Shown here in pieces: positions 23,441-36,100 of a DNA stretch of 64,000 bases. Source of the DNA: Ascidia mentula. Lineage: Eukaryota > Chordata > Ascidiacea > Phlebobranchia > Ascidiidae. The DNA lies in contig OX387204.1 in NCBI GenBank assembly GCA_947561715.1, positions 8,065,001 through 8,129,000 on the forward strand, in the 5' to 3' direction. Made by a program: the position numbers and the translations under genes. How positions within the stretch are numbered: position 1 is the first letter of the stretch; the number at the start of each line of letters is the position of its first letter. The notes under the pieces were generated by a model. The model was given only the letters and a program-made list of their open reading frames with translations. It searched no databases and was not told the origin of the DNA.

Positions 23441-24099
23441 AACGTCACCAAAGAAATGGACATTTATACACTATTCATCAAAGAACTGCAATCTTACCCA
23501 ATACGTTTTCCGCCAATCTTTACCTGCAGTGTTGTAACGTCAGACCCATTGATGATGCTATGTCGGAACCATGGTTGAATTCAAGCAGCAGAAGTTGGTT
23601 GTGTAAATCGCGAATACGACGCCAAAAAACTTGGCTGGTTCGTTTTACATATTAAATGCGTCACAATTCATTGATCACATTATGAAAATTGTCCTCGTAA
23701 TGGAATTTGTTCTCTTAATAATTGCAGTACTTTATTCCCGTCTACGATTCGATCTCGACACCCAATAGGCATGTACTGTCCTACAGACATACTGGTGTTT
23801 GGGTCATAATTCTGCGGCGAACTATGTTACCTGTAGCAGTCTGGACATAACAATCTACCCGCAGGTGAGTTTACTTACACCGCCTAGTTACTTTTATTAT
23901 GGGCAGCGTGCAATGGTACAATTTTATGAAAAACTTAGTGAAAATGTGCAGTTTTATGCCCCCTTGTGTGAACTATAGTTATGTCCGCTCATGGGTAAAT
24001 AGACAATGTTATGCATTGTTACTGGGTACAGCAATCCAAAATTATTGATTGATTGGTTGACTCACATAGGTTACTTTGTCTGTGTTCCCTAAAGAACCG

Positions 24100-24170
24100 T
24101 CCCCGCACCCAGGCACGCCGCACCCCCGCATCTCCGCACCCCCACACCACCGCACCCCCGCACCAGTTCG
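24100..24170. repeat. CCGCACCC-type simple repeat
   Basis: A short, C-rich imperfect tandem repeat of 6-10 base units, strikingly unlike the AT-rich surroundings. Confidence 0.8.
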
Positions 24171-24388
24171 TTCACCTATTTCATATCTGTTTTAACCCCT
24201 TAAAGCAAACGACAAACATTGGTCTCGTGCATTGTTTATTAAATCTGAGTATATATTGCTTCTAGCAAGCCGCCAGATGTGGCGTTGCGTCCTGTTTTAA
24301 TGTTAAGCGCAAATCACTCCGTCAATCCACACACGCATGTCTGCTACCTGTGTGAGGAAATTGCCTATTAGTGAATTACAATTTTTTT

Positions 24389-27300
24389 TCAATCACAGTT
24401 GGGACTGGGAGTACTAGCACGAACCTTGTCATAGATGTCTAAGCTACCGCAGAATTCCACTTCGTAGGAAAAAACCCCATGAAGAAAGAGCTGATTTCCT
24501 TGATTGGAATGGCGGCAGACAAGAGGAGATCCAAGGTCGAACTACATTGAATGTTCGGATTTAAACAAAATAACTTTATTTGAAACTGCTTAAAATGTGA
24601 AACTTCTTGCTATTGGCAATTTTGCTGGCGGCAAGTTTTTGTAGCTTATTTTCATTGGCACATAACATATTTTCTTTTTTCTCGTTTCGCATCTTTCCCT
24701 GAACATTTTACTGTGCATCAGAAATACTAACATGGCAAAAGGTTCCCGTAACCATGCTTTCAGCACAAAACTTTGGGTCTCCGGCAGACACGTGGAGTGG
24801 TTCCTGCGATGCAGTTAACAAAGAGCAATTTGTGATTGAAACGATGTCAGAGGCAAGTTGGAGCAATACGTCGGAATCTGTTGGTCCAGCAGTCCTAGCT
24901 GCAATCAATCCAGGTTTGTCAATAATTTTTATTAATGTACTTTTGGTATTTATTTATCAATTTTTTGTAGTTTGCAGTGTCGAAGAAGCAGGATTAATAC
25001 ACATGTTTCTGTGCAAGCGCCAATGAAGAACCAAAAGACAAAAGCGTTAACTCCAAAAGTTGTAAATACAAACTTGTAAATCCCCAGCTCGCTAAATGGC
25101 AAGTTGTCCCGGCAAACGGACCTCCAACATCGTCTGTTTGAGTTCCACTTGGCACCAAATTGACTGGCATCACAAACTGGTTGAATGTGGCTTTTCTCGA
25201 TAGCTGGCAAATTAATAGTTCACGTTATAACGCACATCCCATTTATTAGTACGTGGTCGCTTTTTTATTGTAATGTCAATGGTCTGTGTTAAGCAACAAA
25301 ACTATTCGTAGTTGTGAAATGAAAGGGTGTTGCGACAAAAACCAAGTGCTCAAATGTAACCATTCAACTATCAAGTTGTGTCGGTTCTTTGACAACTTTT
25401 CTGGGCCAAAAACCACAAATGTTTTAATTTTTAATGTTCCAGATTGCACCTGTTTAGTATTATCCGATTCAAAACTATACGCTTACCCTGAAAAGTACAA
25501 GATTGAAGCTTAATACTGATAAATTATAGTTCGGATGGAATATTTCTTCGGAGATGGTGAAGAATTGTTCTGTACTAGAATTCTTCAATCGATTATGTCC
25601 TCCCAAAACAACACCATACGTTGCGACTGCGTTAGTTCCGCTGGTTCGCAAAGAAAATGATTATCGGGAAATTGCGTTTAGGAAGTCAATGAATACAGAC
25701 AGGCAACAAAATATATTGATGTTCAGTTTATAATACAACAAATGCAATACAATTACTCGAAGGCAAGACCGGAGGTGATCACCCATTCGTCGGAAATAAG
25801 AGAACCTCCAACAAAAATGTCCTGCACATTAGGAATTCGGTAAAAGTAAGCCATAAACGGATAATCTCCTTGACACGTTTCTTGCACACCTGCATTATTC
25901 CAAAAACAAGAACTTATATATCCAGTCACCAAGCTACAGTCATGACACCGAAACGGTCGCATTGGTGCACTTGTCTGCAGCTAACTTAAATACTGCCATA
26001 GTGCCTTCCATCAAGGTTTATCACTGGCGGTATGTCCTTTAATGATGGCCACAGCAATAGTCAGACTTCGCTTCGCGATTTGGCTGGTAAGGCCATCAGC
26101 AGCCTCTCTAAGCCGCATTTATAAAACTTAATTGTTTGAAACATTGTCCGTGTCTGAAGCTCATTCAAGAATTATTGCAATAAAAATATTGATTTGGACG
26201 TGAAATTTTTTAAGAGATCAATGTAATTTTTTGGTTGTGTTTTAAAAATTTGTGTAAAGACTTTTCACATGCTGAATAAAACGATCGCAATTACAACTGA
26301 AAAAAAATGTAAGAAACCTTATTGGTTACCAATGACTGTAGGTAAAGTTGTTCTGGGTAAAGGAGTTGCTCGTTCCAGGCAAGTGCAGGGATCCAGAAGA
26401 CCAAAAAACTTAGTTCCTGAAACAAAACAGTAAATGTTGTGCGGGGCGAAACTAGTTACAAACAGTATTGTAATAAATAACAACTTCTATAGTTACGTTT
26501 ACATACCGTGCTGTGACTTGCAACTTGCTACACATTCATCACAGCTAGTACAATCACAATTTTGTGTGACGCAATCTGTTGAATCTGCGGTACCTACAAC
26601 AAAACCACCTAATTGAGTTTTTGCGGTTTATACACTACATTGTATCATAATAGCGAATTTAATTTGTTTATTTTTATTATTGTTTTACCACACCGGGATT
26701 TGAACCCAGGGTATCCTGGCCACGAATCCCTATCACGTTTTCCTCCAGGTAAATGAGTCGGGCGCTTATGTGTCAATAACAGCAAGATGCACATAGTTTG
26801 CGCCTCCTGAACAGGCATTGGTCAAACTGCACTCCAAGAGTAAAAATACTTACATAAACTTATTAAGTGGCGACGGAAAGCAATTCTATTGATCTTTGCC
26901 TAAAAATTTGGCCGTCAGATAGTTGTATGCTGACAAAAACTCACCTGCGCACAAGGCACGACAGAGGGCACACGGAACGTCGTCAGGAAAAGGAGGCCGT
27001 TGATCTTTGCATGATTTCAAACACGCTGACATACCTGAAAACGAGCAGCAAATATTGTGACATTTTGTGATGTGTATCAGTGGAGTAACATTTGATGAAA
27101 TGTAGAACACAGTCAAAGTTTTGTACCAGCACATTCGCCAAAACAGATGCCGCATTCGGTCAGACGGTTTGTGACAGTGTCGTTTATAGGTGTGCATGTT
27201 GAACCGCCATCTTGCCATGCCTGGATCATGCATGTTGAATTGAAACCTGTGAAGAAAGCCTCAGTTTTTATTGAACATCGCATCTCCTTAAACGTAACTT

Positions 27301-29381
27301 TTAACAGAATGTTATGCGAATTTAAAGAGCGGCAGGCGATCAGCTTTAGTATTAGGGATTTCCTACATGCAAATTGCATATTTCAAATTTTACAAGCAAT
27401 TTAGCGTTTATAGAGTTAGCGCTACTATCTGTATTTAACCGAAACCGAAATATTTGAGGTTTACTGTGTTTGAACATTAATGAAACTGACGATGACAGAA
27501 GACAAGTTATTTTTTTCAGTATTATGTTTCTCTTGCTGCCAGGCACGTTGTATTTTAATAATCTGTCATTCTGGCACAATTAAACGTAACTTTTATTGAC
27601 CGACGTTTCATCTGCTATCCAGAAGCCTAGCTTACGTTCAATTGTGTCAGAAGGACAGATTATCAAAATATTCTTTCAGTTTTTGAAATAAATATTAAGA
27701 GATCAAACTGGCGCGTGCGTCTGCCTTTTTTGGAATATTTTTGGATATTGACAAGCGAAGACACCACCGAGCAGCACTTCACACATTTTTACTCAGTATC
27801 TTACATGTATTGACAAAATTTGAAATAAAACTTTTTTTTTGATTTTCAGAAAATTTGATCTCAATTTTGCGAATTCAATCCCCCAAGTCGCAAATTTATA
27901 TTCTTCTAAGGTTAAGAGGTGGCGATGCTCTTTGACGCAACATAATCCTGCGCGGAATATACCACAAAGGCTGTTTAACTGGTGCTCATATGTGACTAAG
28001 CTTACTTCCTGGACACGTAGAATCCAAATGTGCACTGCAGCTCGCCTCCAGTTCATCAGCAATAAAGCACATATCGTGTCGGTAGCAGCTTCCGCACTCA
28101 CCAGTAACCTCATTGGCTACACACTGCTGCGCCGGGTCGGTGAAATCCTGTGGAACCTCGGGACGACACAGAGCCACTCTGTTGTCCACAGCATAATCTA
28201 TTTTTCAAAAGAAGGATAATGTATTTCTTGGAATGATTACAAGGACAAGTTCTGCGGTTGAGTGGGAATTAGCGTGAGCGTAGAAAAGCGTGATTTCGTC
28301 CAAGAAAAGTGTTGACGTTAACGTAAATTATAAGAAACACTTTCACAAAGTGCGAAGGCCATTGCGAAAAATCTTGCACGTAAACGTAACGACATCAAAC
28401 ACGTCCAACGGAAAATTTCTCTGTGGAGGTTTTTGTACACCGCCCACTGGCGACTACTTCATCATGCTATATGCACTTACCGACACAGGGACCCAAGCAA
28501 GATTTGAAGTCCATTAATCGTTGTTCGTGTTGAGTAGTAAAATTGGGACAAGAAGACGAACACAAGCTTTCGTTCATCCAACTTGTTTTTATGCAGTCGA
28601 CTCCTTTCAATGCCAATTTTCGTAAAGAAAACTCCGTCTCTGATACATTATGACATAAAAATAAAACTATTGTACTGACTTAATGTTAAACGCACGTACA
28701 CATAGCTTTTTGTTCTGGTTCTATCGCAATATGCTTCATTATTAGGCGAGAACCACATGCCAATCACACACATTACGTAAATCATATTCTATTGTTATAC
28801 CGCATTTCGATCTGATGCAACTCCAGCATGCTTCGTTAGGGTTGCCTGCTGCGGTCGGTTCTTCACATGACAACCCTCTGAAGCACCACTCGCACCCATC
28901 TGTGAAAAAAATATTTGTGATTTGTGAAGTTGGCTTAACACGATGAATAAAAACGAAAAAAACAATTATTTTAGCAATATTTTAGCCCTTTCCACGCAAG
29001 GTCTTTACGTTGTTATTCTTTATCTGAGTATTTTAAGTAAATTGCTTTGCATGGAAAATAGCCAAAGGCACTTGCCGACTTGGAGGGCGCTTTAACTACC
29101 TATTTCCATTACTGAAAAACCGTTTAGGAATATGACAGTAAAGGTTGATTCTGAGCATTCATCAAACTTTGAAATTTCCAAGTTTTGTTTTGGTTCGATA
29201 CCCGTACTTTAATGTTGTACACTCTGGTAATAAACCCAATATTTGTTTGTATAAAAATCTTCAGGAACCTTATTTAAAACAATAACATTCTGGTAATAAA
29301 ACTAACAAAGAAAAACTTACTTTCGGCCCCGGCACATTCCAAAAATACGAAGAGTGCGACCAAAAACCAAACACACTTCAT
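24389..29381 (-). CDS. Secreted Cys-rich protein with inactive trypsin-like domain (13 exons, 570 aa)
   Basis: Exons in coding order: 29321-29381, 28777-28899, 28481-28603, 28006-28197, 27127-27246, 26945-27034, 26507-26593, 26337-26416, 25757-25974, 25298-25474, 25074-25195, 24732-24898, 24389-24541. Total is 1713 bp and the phases close. Exon 1 is a signal peptide (M1, then WFLVALFVFLECAGA). Exons 2-7 are symmetrical phase 1-1 exons, most carrying a C-x2-C-x3/4-C motif (GECGSC, TECGIC, VPCALC, TSCDEC). Exons 9-13 form a trypsin-like fold: VGGSLISDEWVIT, then HLASWG, then CHFDLGSPLVC. The catalytic His region reads TSGLAF, the Asp strand is degenerate, and Ser is Leu in DLGSP, so it is a serine protease homologue without activity. 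Exons 8 and 10 have weaker splice sites. An extracellular defence or adhesion role is plausible but unproven. Confidence 0.72.
26690..26765 (-). mobile_element. tRNA-like SINE fragment
   Basis: On the minus strand a B-box-like GGGTTCAAATCCCGGTGTGG is preceded by a CCAGGATACCCTGG stem-like palindrome. The same module occurs at 22432, 56110 and 56180. It lies in an intron of the dead-protease gene. Confidence 0.65.
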
Positions 29382-29989
29382 TACTCTTTAGAAACCAGAA
29401 GTAAGCAACCTGCAAAATTGTAATTGTTTCTTCTGATATCTGGACTGCCTGTTCAATAACGCAGTACGTTGATACTAATTCAATAATTGTTGCATTGCCA
29501 CGTAGGCTGCTAATACCTAGGGACAATTAAACAGGATGTTTCGCCCCTACAGTATTATTTCCGTGATTCATACCCGTATTGTAATAATGCAGCTATAAGC
29601 ACGTTGAAAACACGAGCTAACGCTATTGACATTATGGCTGGATTTAAAATTGCCCCGACAAACTTGGAGACAAGATTGTAAAAGCGCAATACGATTTAGG
29701 ATAAAGAATAAAACAAATATTTCAAATTTTAAAAATATATTTTCAACTAGTTAACCACCACAGACATACATAAAGCGAACATTACCATTTACTTTTGACA
29801 CGTTGCCTTTACTCGGGAAGAACGAAGGATTTTTTGGCGAGGGGAATCTATCTATTGATATTTTGTATTGCTCGGTCTGTGATACTTTTTAGGTGTAGCG
29901 CCGTGTGAATCTGAACGGTTGAATGTGGTATATTGTGGTGTCAAAAATAAAGTATGTCGTCTTCCAGCAGGTGGGAGTTTTTTGCGGGA

Positions 29990-31010
29990 TGTTTAACAAT
30001 ATACAACAGTTTATAGGTCAGTGATACAATTTTAAACATACAAGAAAGGCTACAAAATATTGCGGGTTAATTGCAGCAGACGTGGTGAGAAATTAGTTAA
30101 TGGACCGTGTGGTGCCAAAAGTCGGCCCTAATTGGCCGCCACTCCCAATGTTATCCCCAGTCGCAAGGATCTATGTTATATTTACCTTCACCACATTTCA
30201 GACACAAGATGACAAGGCTGAAGACAACGTGGAGATCACCTACTGTAATTCTGCAAGGCTTAACTACACCATACGCCTGATGCTGGTTATATCAGTGCTG
30301 TTTGTGGTATGTTCCCTTCCAACCATCATTATAATGGTGCTCGACTTTGCATCGGAAATTCACATCGACGCGAACGCAGCTACTATAAACTACGTCCTAA
30401 GCCTCTTCTATTGCATCGTAACGCCCGTGTTGCTGGTAGTGTATATGCCAAGCTTGAGACAGGCAGTCATCGACCTTTTGCACTTGTGCACATGTTGTAC
30501 GACCACTGTGGTTCGAAGCGGGGATACCCCTAATCACGTCACTTCCAACTAGTGCATACCGGCAATTTTTTGTGTCTTTTTTTTGCAAACACCACACACA
30601 ATAACTTGCACCCACAGAAGAAAGTTACGAAACATACTGCAAAGTTTTCACACTGCTGTGGTAAATATAGATGTGACCGTTGAATGTGTTCGTGATCAAA
30701 GCTTTTCAACTTACTTTCAAACAAATCCGTATTTTTTCTATATCAAGCACTTGATTCCGACCAGGTTTGGGCTTCAGTAACACGACTCGTACGTAACCAC
30801 TGAATTGGAATATATATTAACTTTTAAATGAAAAATGTAAAAGCCAAACTATGAAGTTGGTGGTCAACATGTTTTGCAGATGTTTCGAAAACAATTTGGA
30901 TCTTGCAAGGTTGTTAAGCTGCGAAATTTGCATACACTTAGATTAAATTAGCGTCTGATCTTGAACGTAAATTCAAGGCCATTAGGATACAAACATATTA
31001 TGCAGACCTT
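29990..31010 (+). repeat. Segmental duplication, copy 2
   Basis: Partner of 21380-22330, including the sequence before exon 7 and the 3' flank. Low divergence in the exon suggests a recent event or gene conversion. Confidence 0.8.
30202..30552 (+). pseudogene. Orphan duplicate of receptor exon 7
   Basis: This stretch is almost identical to exon 7 of the 19570-21921 gene, keeps its acceptor and full frame (TM6, TM7, CCTTTVVR tail, stop), and is flanked by the same duplicated DNA. No exons 1-6 of this type are visible upstream. The nearest upstream receptor exons belong to the 19570 gene, with the minus-strand protease homologue between. It is therefore an isolated exon, unless it serves as a distant alternative last exon. 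Confidence 0.75.
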
Positions 31011-33164
31011 TCCGAAATGACTGTGCCCATCTTCAGTGCGAGGTTGGTAATAAACTGTCTACTTGACTTTACCATCTAGTGGCGTAATATGTTTCAAAAT
31101 GTTTCCGCATAGCCGCGTGCAAGAGCCTGTTGCGAAAGGCGTAAAACACAAGCGGCCTTGTGGTTGCGGAAACAATAATGTTATTAGGAATCAGCATTGT
31201 GGGTTAAGGTTGTCGTTTTTATTTAGATACTACCTGTAAGGGTTTTAGTTTTGTTAGGCACCTGGCAAACATGGTGTATCGTGGTATTTTGCTTTTGAGC
31301 TCATTGCGATAAACAAAATTGTCGACACATATTTTTCAAATGTGTCTTTGTTATTTCGTCGGTGTATAGCTGTCTTTGACGCTATAATTCCACATACGCT
31401 GGCGGCGCATCTGTATCTAGTTCATCGAAAAGTGAAAAGCAATAAAAAAAACATGAGCAGGTTACTGAAATTATGCGATCAAATGACAAAGGTAAATAAC
31501 TTTGGACTGGATAAGTTCCCTATGAGGGGCAACACGTACAGTTAAAAACCTGAAGTTTTTGTAACAAAGTGTTGTGTGAAGTTGCTCAATAAAATAAATA
31601 ACGTGACAAAATGTTTAGTGCTCGCTTAATTCTTTATTGCAATCACCAACCGTAAAGTTAATCAATTGTTCCAAAATTGAAACAAAAGTTTGCCACCGAA
31701 ACAATTTGCCTGGAGGAAAATGGGCAGACAAACGTATGTTTGAAAATTTATGTGCGGACCAACTTTAGTATTTGCATCATAAGGATGGGAGGGTGGATTC
31801 CAGTTCATTGTTGTAAGACCAAGAAAGTTACCGTATTTAGTGTGAAGCGCGTGATGCGGAAATACACTGACTTGACAGACTATACGTTTGTTGAGATTTC
31901 GAAGCGGAAGTTTTGATCAAAGGTTTTAATACCAACCGATATCCATTGTTTATCTTGTGTTACGGAATTATTTCGGCAGCTTTGCGATTCGGCGGTTAGA
32001 TGTTTTTGGGTGGCGATGTTATCCCCCAATTAACCCTTCTGCCTAATTCGGTACTTCTTACAAAGCTGCCTCCCTAATTCTGATACTGCCCAGAACCCTG
32101 CAATAACGGCTCACCACAAAGCCAAAGTAATCCAGACTGATTTAACTTATTGGACGTCGTGTTAAATTAAGACGATTAAAAACATTACGAAACGTTACTG
32201 GCCAAGATCCCGAGCCTTCCCGACACGCGGCACATCCGGGGCATACAAAAATAAGCGGAGCGTTAAATAATAGGAAAAAGAGGGGAGATGAAGGTAATAA
32301 AATAGTGTGGTGAAAATAAGTGAAGTGCGAGACTTAAAAGCAATGTACGTGGGTAAAACAATATATTAAATAAAGTGGTACCAACGAAAGAAAACAGTGA
32401 AATTACAAGGTGACAGGAAGAAAGGTGAAAACAATGAAATACAAACAATAACAATAACTAACAAAAGTGAAAGGTGACGTGGAGTAAATAAAATTCGTTA
32501 CACTTGCATTACACACATACAAATCTGTGAGCGTTAAATCCTGTTATAACTGATTGCTTACAAAAGCCCAAGTTTATTTAACGTTACATTAGAAACAAAA
32601 CGTTTAATTGTTCGGGTTTTCGCAACAACGCTTGACCGTGCTTCAGCTCAGTTTGTGAGCAGTTGTTACGCAAGGATTTTCCGGAGTGCTCTTATGTTGC
32701 CGTTTTCTGCAACATAATACTAGGGCGTGACGTAAAAGATGTGACAAGTTGTGCCAAGTGCATGATGCTCTGGCTCTATAAGCCGCATGATAGTAATACA
32801 GTTCAAAAGTACGGTTAATCAATGCCTGCACTGGTGTAGTCAACTCATGAATCAGCACGCACAGGAACTGCTCCGACAAGGTTGCTGTTTGTTATTTTAA
32901 CACAACTCTCGCCCATTGTGTGCGATGAGACATAGAAGACCGCGCAGTGCGGATTTTTACAAGCTTCCATCATGAGCTCTAAGAGCAAAATATAGCAGGG
33001 CAAGCTTCCGGTGCGACACAAGAAAAAAGGCATGACGGCAATGCTTATATCCCCATGGTTGCGGTCCCTTCAGTTTATATGTTGTTGTTAATGCAGAAAG
33101 GAGTATTACTACACTGTTTACTACTTTGTTAAATTGAGTTACTGTCACAAAAAATATTATTAAA
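31011..33164. other. Intergenic, no gene recognised
   Basis: Only short open frames without domains are present. 32260-32470 is a purine-rich, AT-rich stretch on the plus strand. No RNA gene or complete transposon was recognised. The end of the stretch should hold the promoter of the third receptor gene. Confidence 0.5.
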
Positions 33165-36100
33165 ATGAATGCGACAATTGGATGGAATGTTACTTGCAAC
33201 CCACAAATAAGCAGGACTTCGGCCTACTTTGCTGTTGTACCAGCTGTACAGGTATGTATTTGTGTGTTTACTGACCAAGAAAACGTATACCATTTGTTTT
33301 ACTTAAAACGTATGCATTCAGAAATAACCGTGCGTAACAATTGCTTTCTTAATTTTAGTTAAATGTTGAGAGATTGAAGACTGTATAGTTTTCCACCGAA
33401 CGATTATTAGAACTTGAAATCGAATCATTCTGTTAATGTTTGGTTTTAAACTTACAATAACTGACATATTTATTTCATTTATTTATTTATTTATTCATTT
33501 TGCCTCACCAACACAAGTTTAAACACATTATATTTGAGCAAATACCAAGGTTAAGGATGTGAAGGTATGTAAGGTTATATATCAACAGTTAAAGTATCCA
33601 ACAATAAGAGAAATACACAAACATGTTGATTAATTAATTAACTCGTTGAATTACTACTATCAATCCCACAACAGTTGCTTTGTTTTGTTGCTGTTTATGT
33701 AAGCGGTCATTATGTATTTAACGAGTAGAATTATTGTGGCAACAGAGAGACATATGACTATTACAAACATACATTAAACACTCAAAAAATCAATTTAACG
33801 AAACAACCATTTGCGTGTTTCGTTTATTATTTGTTGGCAAAGTTGCAAAAGGTTTATTTACTTACAGGTGATTATAAACGCGGTAATTGCGATAGCCGCT
33901 TTACGACATAGATCTAAGCTGCGAAACAACTTTGTTTACGCTTACGTAATCAGCCTTATGGTGGCCAACGTCGTTTTTGGCATTTTCTCGATTCTTGGCC
34001 TCGTAAGCAGGGGACTAGCGATTGAAGCTATTTACCATCCAGTCGAGACGCACAAGTAAGTCGGATTTGGGAATGTATTTGCGTAATATCCCGACGTTTA
34101 ATTTGCATCAACGATTTGATTTCTTTTGTTCTCTCGTCGGAATCGAAAAGTTATTTCGACGTTTAGCATTAGCATGCAATCCGCTATTGTCCGACAAAAC
34201 ATCGAAAGTTTTGTAACTTGAAGAGTAACGGAAACGCAAAATATAATATTGCAGTATTTAATTAATATAAACAATGTTGCAACGTAATGTAACCAATGCA
34301 AGAGGGTTTAACTTTAAAACGGAATTTGAGATCATGCTTTACATCAAACCACAGTCGGAATTGATTTTTATTAAACTTTTTTAAGGTTTTTGTTAAGCGT
34401 CCACAGCATAGCAAAAACACCTCCATCTTACAGAATCCTCCACGGCGACCCGAGCCACGAGCATCTGAAACGGTGGTGGGCGTTCCGCTCCAGTTTTAAT
34501 ATTTGCATCTACCTGGTAATGAGTTCCAGCGTGTCTTCGTTGATCTACGGAATTCGCGAAAGCAGCTACTTCATCGGGCCAGGCGTTCGAAGACGTAGAC
34601 TGGCCAGCGACAGCAGCAGTGTGAGTACTCGCAAAAGTAAGGTTTTGCACGTCAGCCAAAACCACCGCGTGTCAACGGATATGTCACGTCATCTCTGTTG
34701 ATAATAAATCGCTGATATAAGTGGCTCACCTGTTTTAAGTTAGTGACAAACAGCACGTTCTAGTTGAGTTTCCGGTCAAGGAACGAATATAGTTATAGGA
34801 CCTTAAGCAGAGGGGCTAACTAGACTCAGATCGGGCCATGCTTTTAGGGTCGGGTTCGTTCTTAAATCTGAAATAAAAACACTGGATCGGGGCCTAATAC
34901 TTACCTTGTCACTTTTGCGTAATAAGTACACTTTCCTTACACTAATGTACATGCGGTAATGTCATTCACGTAACTCCTTATTCAGAGATTCAACCTTGCT
35001 ACTTCACAACTGCTTGAAATAATTGCTTGCAGTCTGTAATTTTGGCGCCGTAATTACACTTTCGTGCCTGATTTAGGGTTCAAATAAAGTTAGGGTTTGG
35101 CCCTGGATCAAATCTGGAACAAACACATATATGGGCACTACGCTGGTGTTTGATGCCGAAATAGCATAAATTTATCATTTCTTCGGGTACTTTTACCCTA
35201 TTTAGAAGCGTATAGCGATAATTTGTTTTTTTAGACTCGTCGGTGTGTCTAAAACGTCTTCCGCAGCGCTATATTACTAACCATCCGTATGTGCTAAAAT
35301 AAGCACGATTAGACGACAAAAACAAAGCACGCAACTCCAAAATAAGCACATTGGTATTTTCGGAGACACATGAAAATAAACACTAGTCATCTTAGAAATA
35401 AGCACAGTGTGACAAATTAAAGTTGATTTTGCTCACAGGAAAACTCGACCAGACTCAAAAGAAACATAGCTTTTTTTCTCATTGCGGTTGGTTGGGTTGG
35501 ACCTTTTGTCTTATCGATTGCTGCAGTGGCGGGGTGGAACTGTGGCGGAACATGCAGCTGCTTCTCTGGTTACTACGGACAATCTGTCAATCTTTGTCAT
35601 AGCGGTAAGAACGCGCACTCGATGATATATGTCACGTTTGAAAACCACAACATGTTCCAAAGTCATGCGCAATGGTTTCGGCGTTTCGGTTCTCATCTAA
35701 AAACAGCTCAGGCCACCAGTGCACAACAGCAAACAGTGATGAGTGCCATTTTTGTGGTTTACCATCTGTCGCGTTCCAAACATATATGTGTTTATTTGTA
35801 ATGTTTGAAACCAAGTGTTTCTGATTACCGTCAGTCGGTTAATTCGTTTATTTCGGTAATTGTGTTTATTTCTTTTAGGGGTGATGTCTCAAACCATGTT
35901 TACAAGAAAGGTTTCAAAAATTAACTTTAATTGTTGAATCTAAACAACATACAATTAAGGAATATATTTTCTTACATTCTTGATAAAAACCAGCCCGCGT
36001 ATCACTTTTGGAACGATTGTCGTGCCCTGTGTTGTTTACCCCAGGCTAAGACAGACCAGAAACTACATTGTAGTTTCGCACCATTGTAAACGCAAAATAT

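Noticed and set aside
25753-25962. A short protein ending at the stop at 25753
   Set aside because: A donor (GA|gtaatt) just before the stop joins in phase to the next protease exon, so the stop is intronic.
26780-26850. Additional Cys-containing exon of the protease-homologue gene
   Set aside because: In the phase required by its neighbours the frame stops at once, and it adjoins a SINE fragment.
27839-28219. 126-codon plus-strand frame
   Set aside because: It is antisense to exon 4 of the dead-protease gene, whose minus-strand splice sites and homology to the copy at 23.1 kb are convincing.
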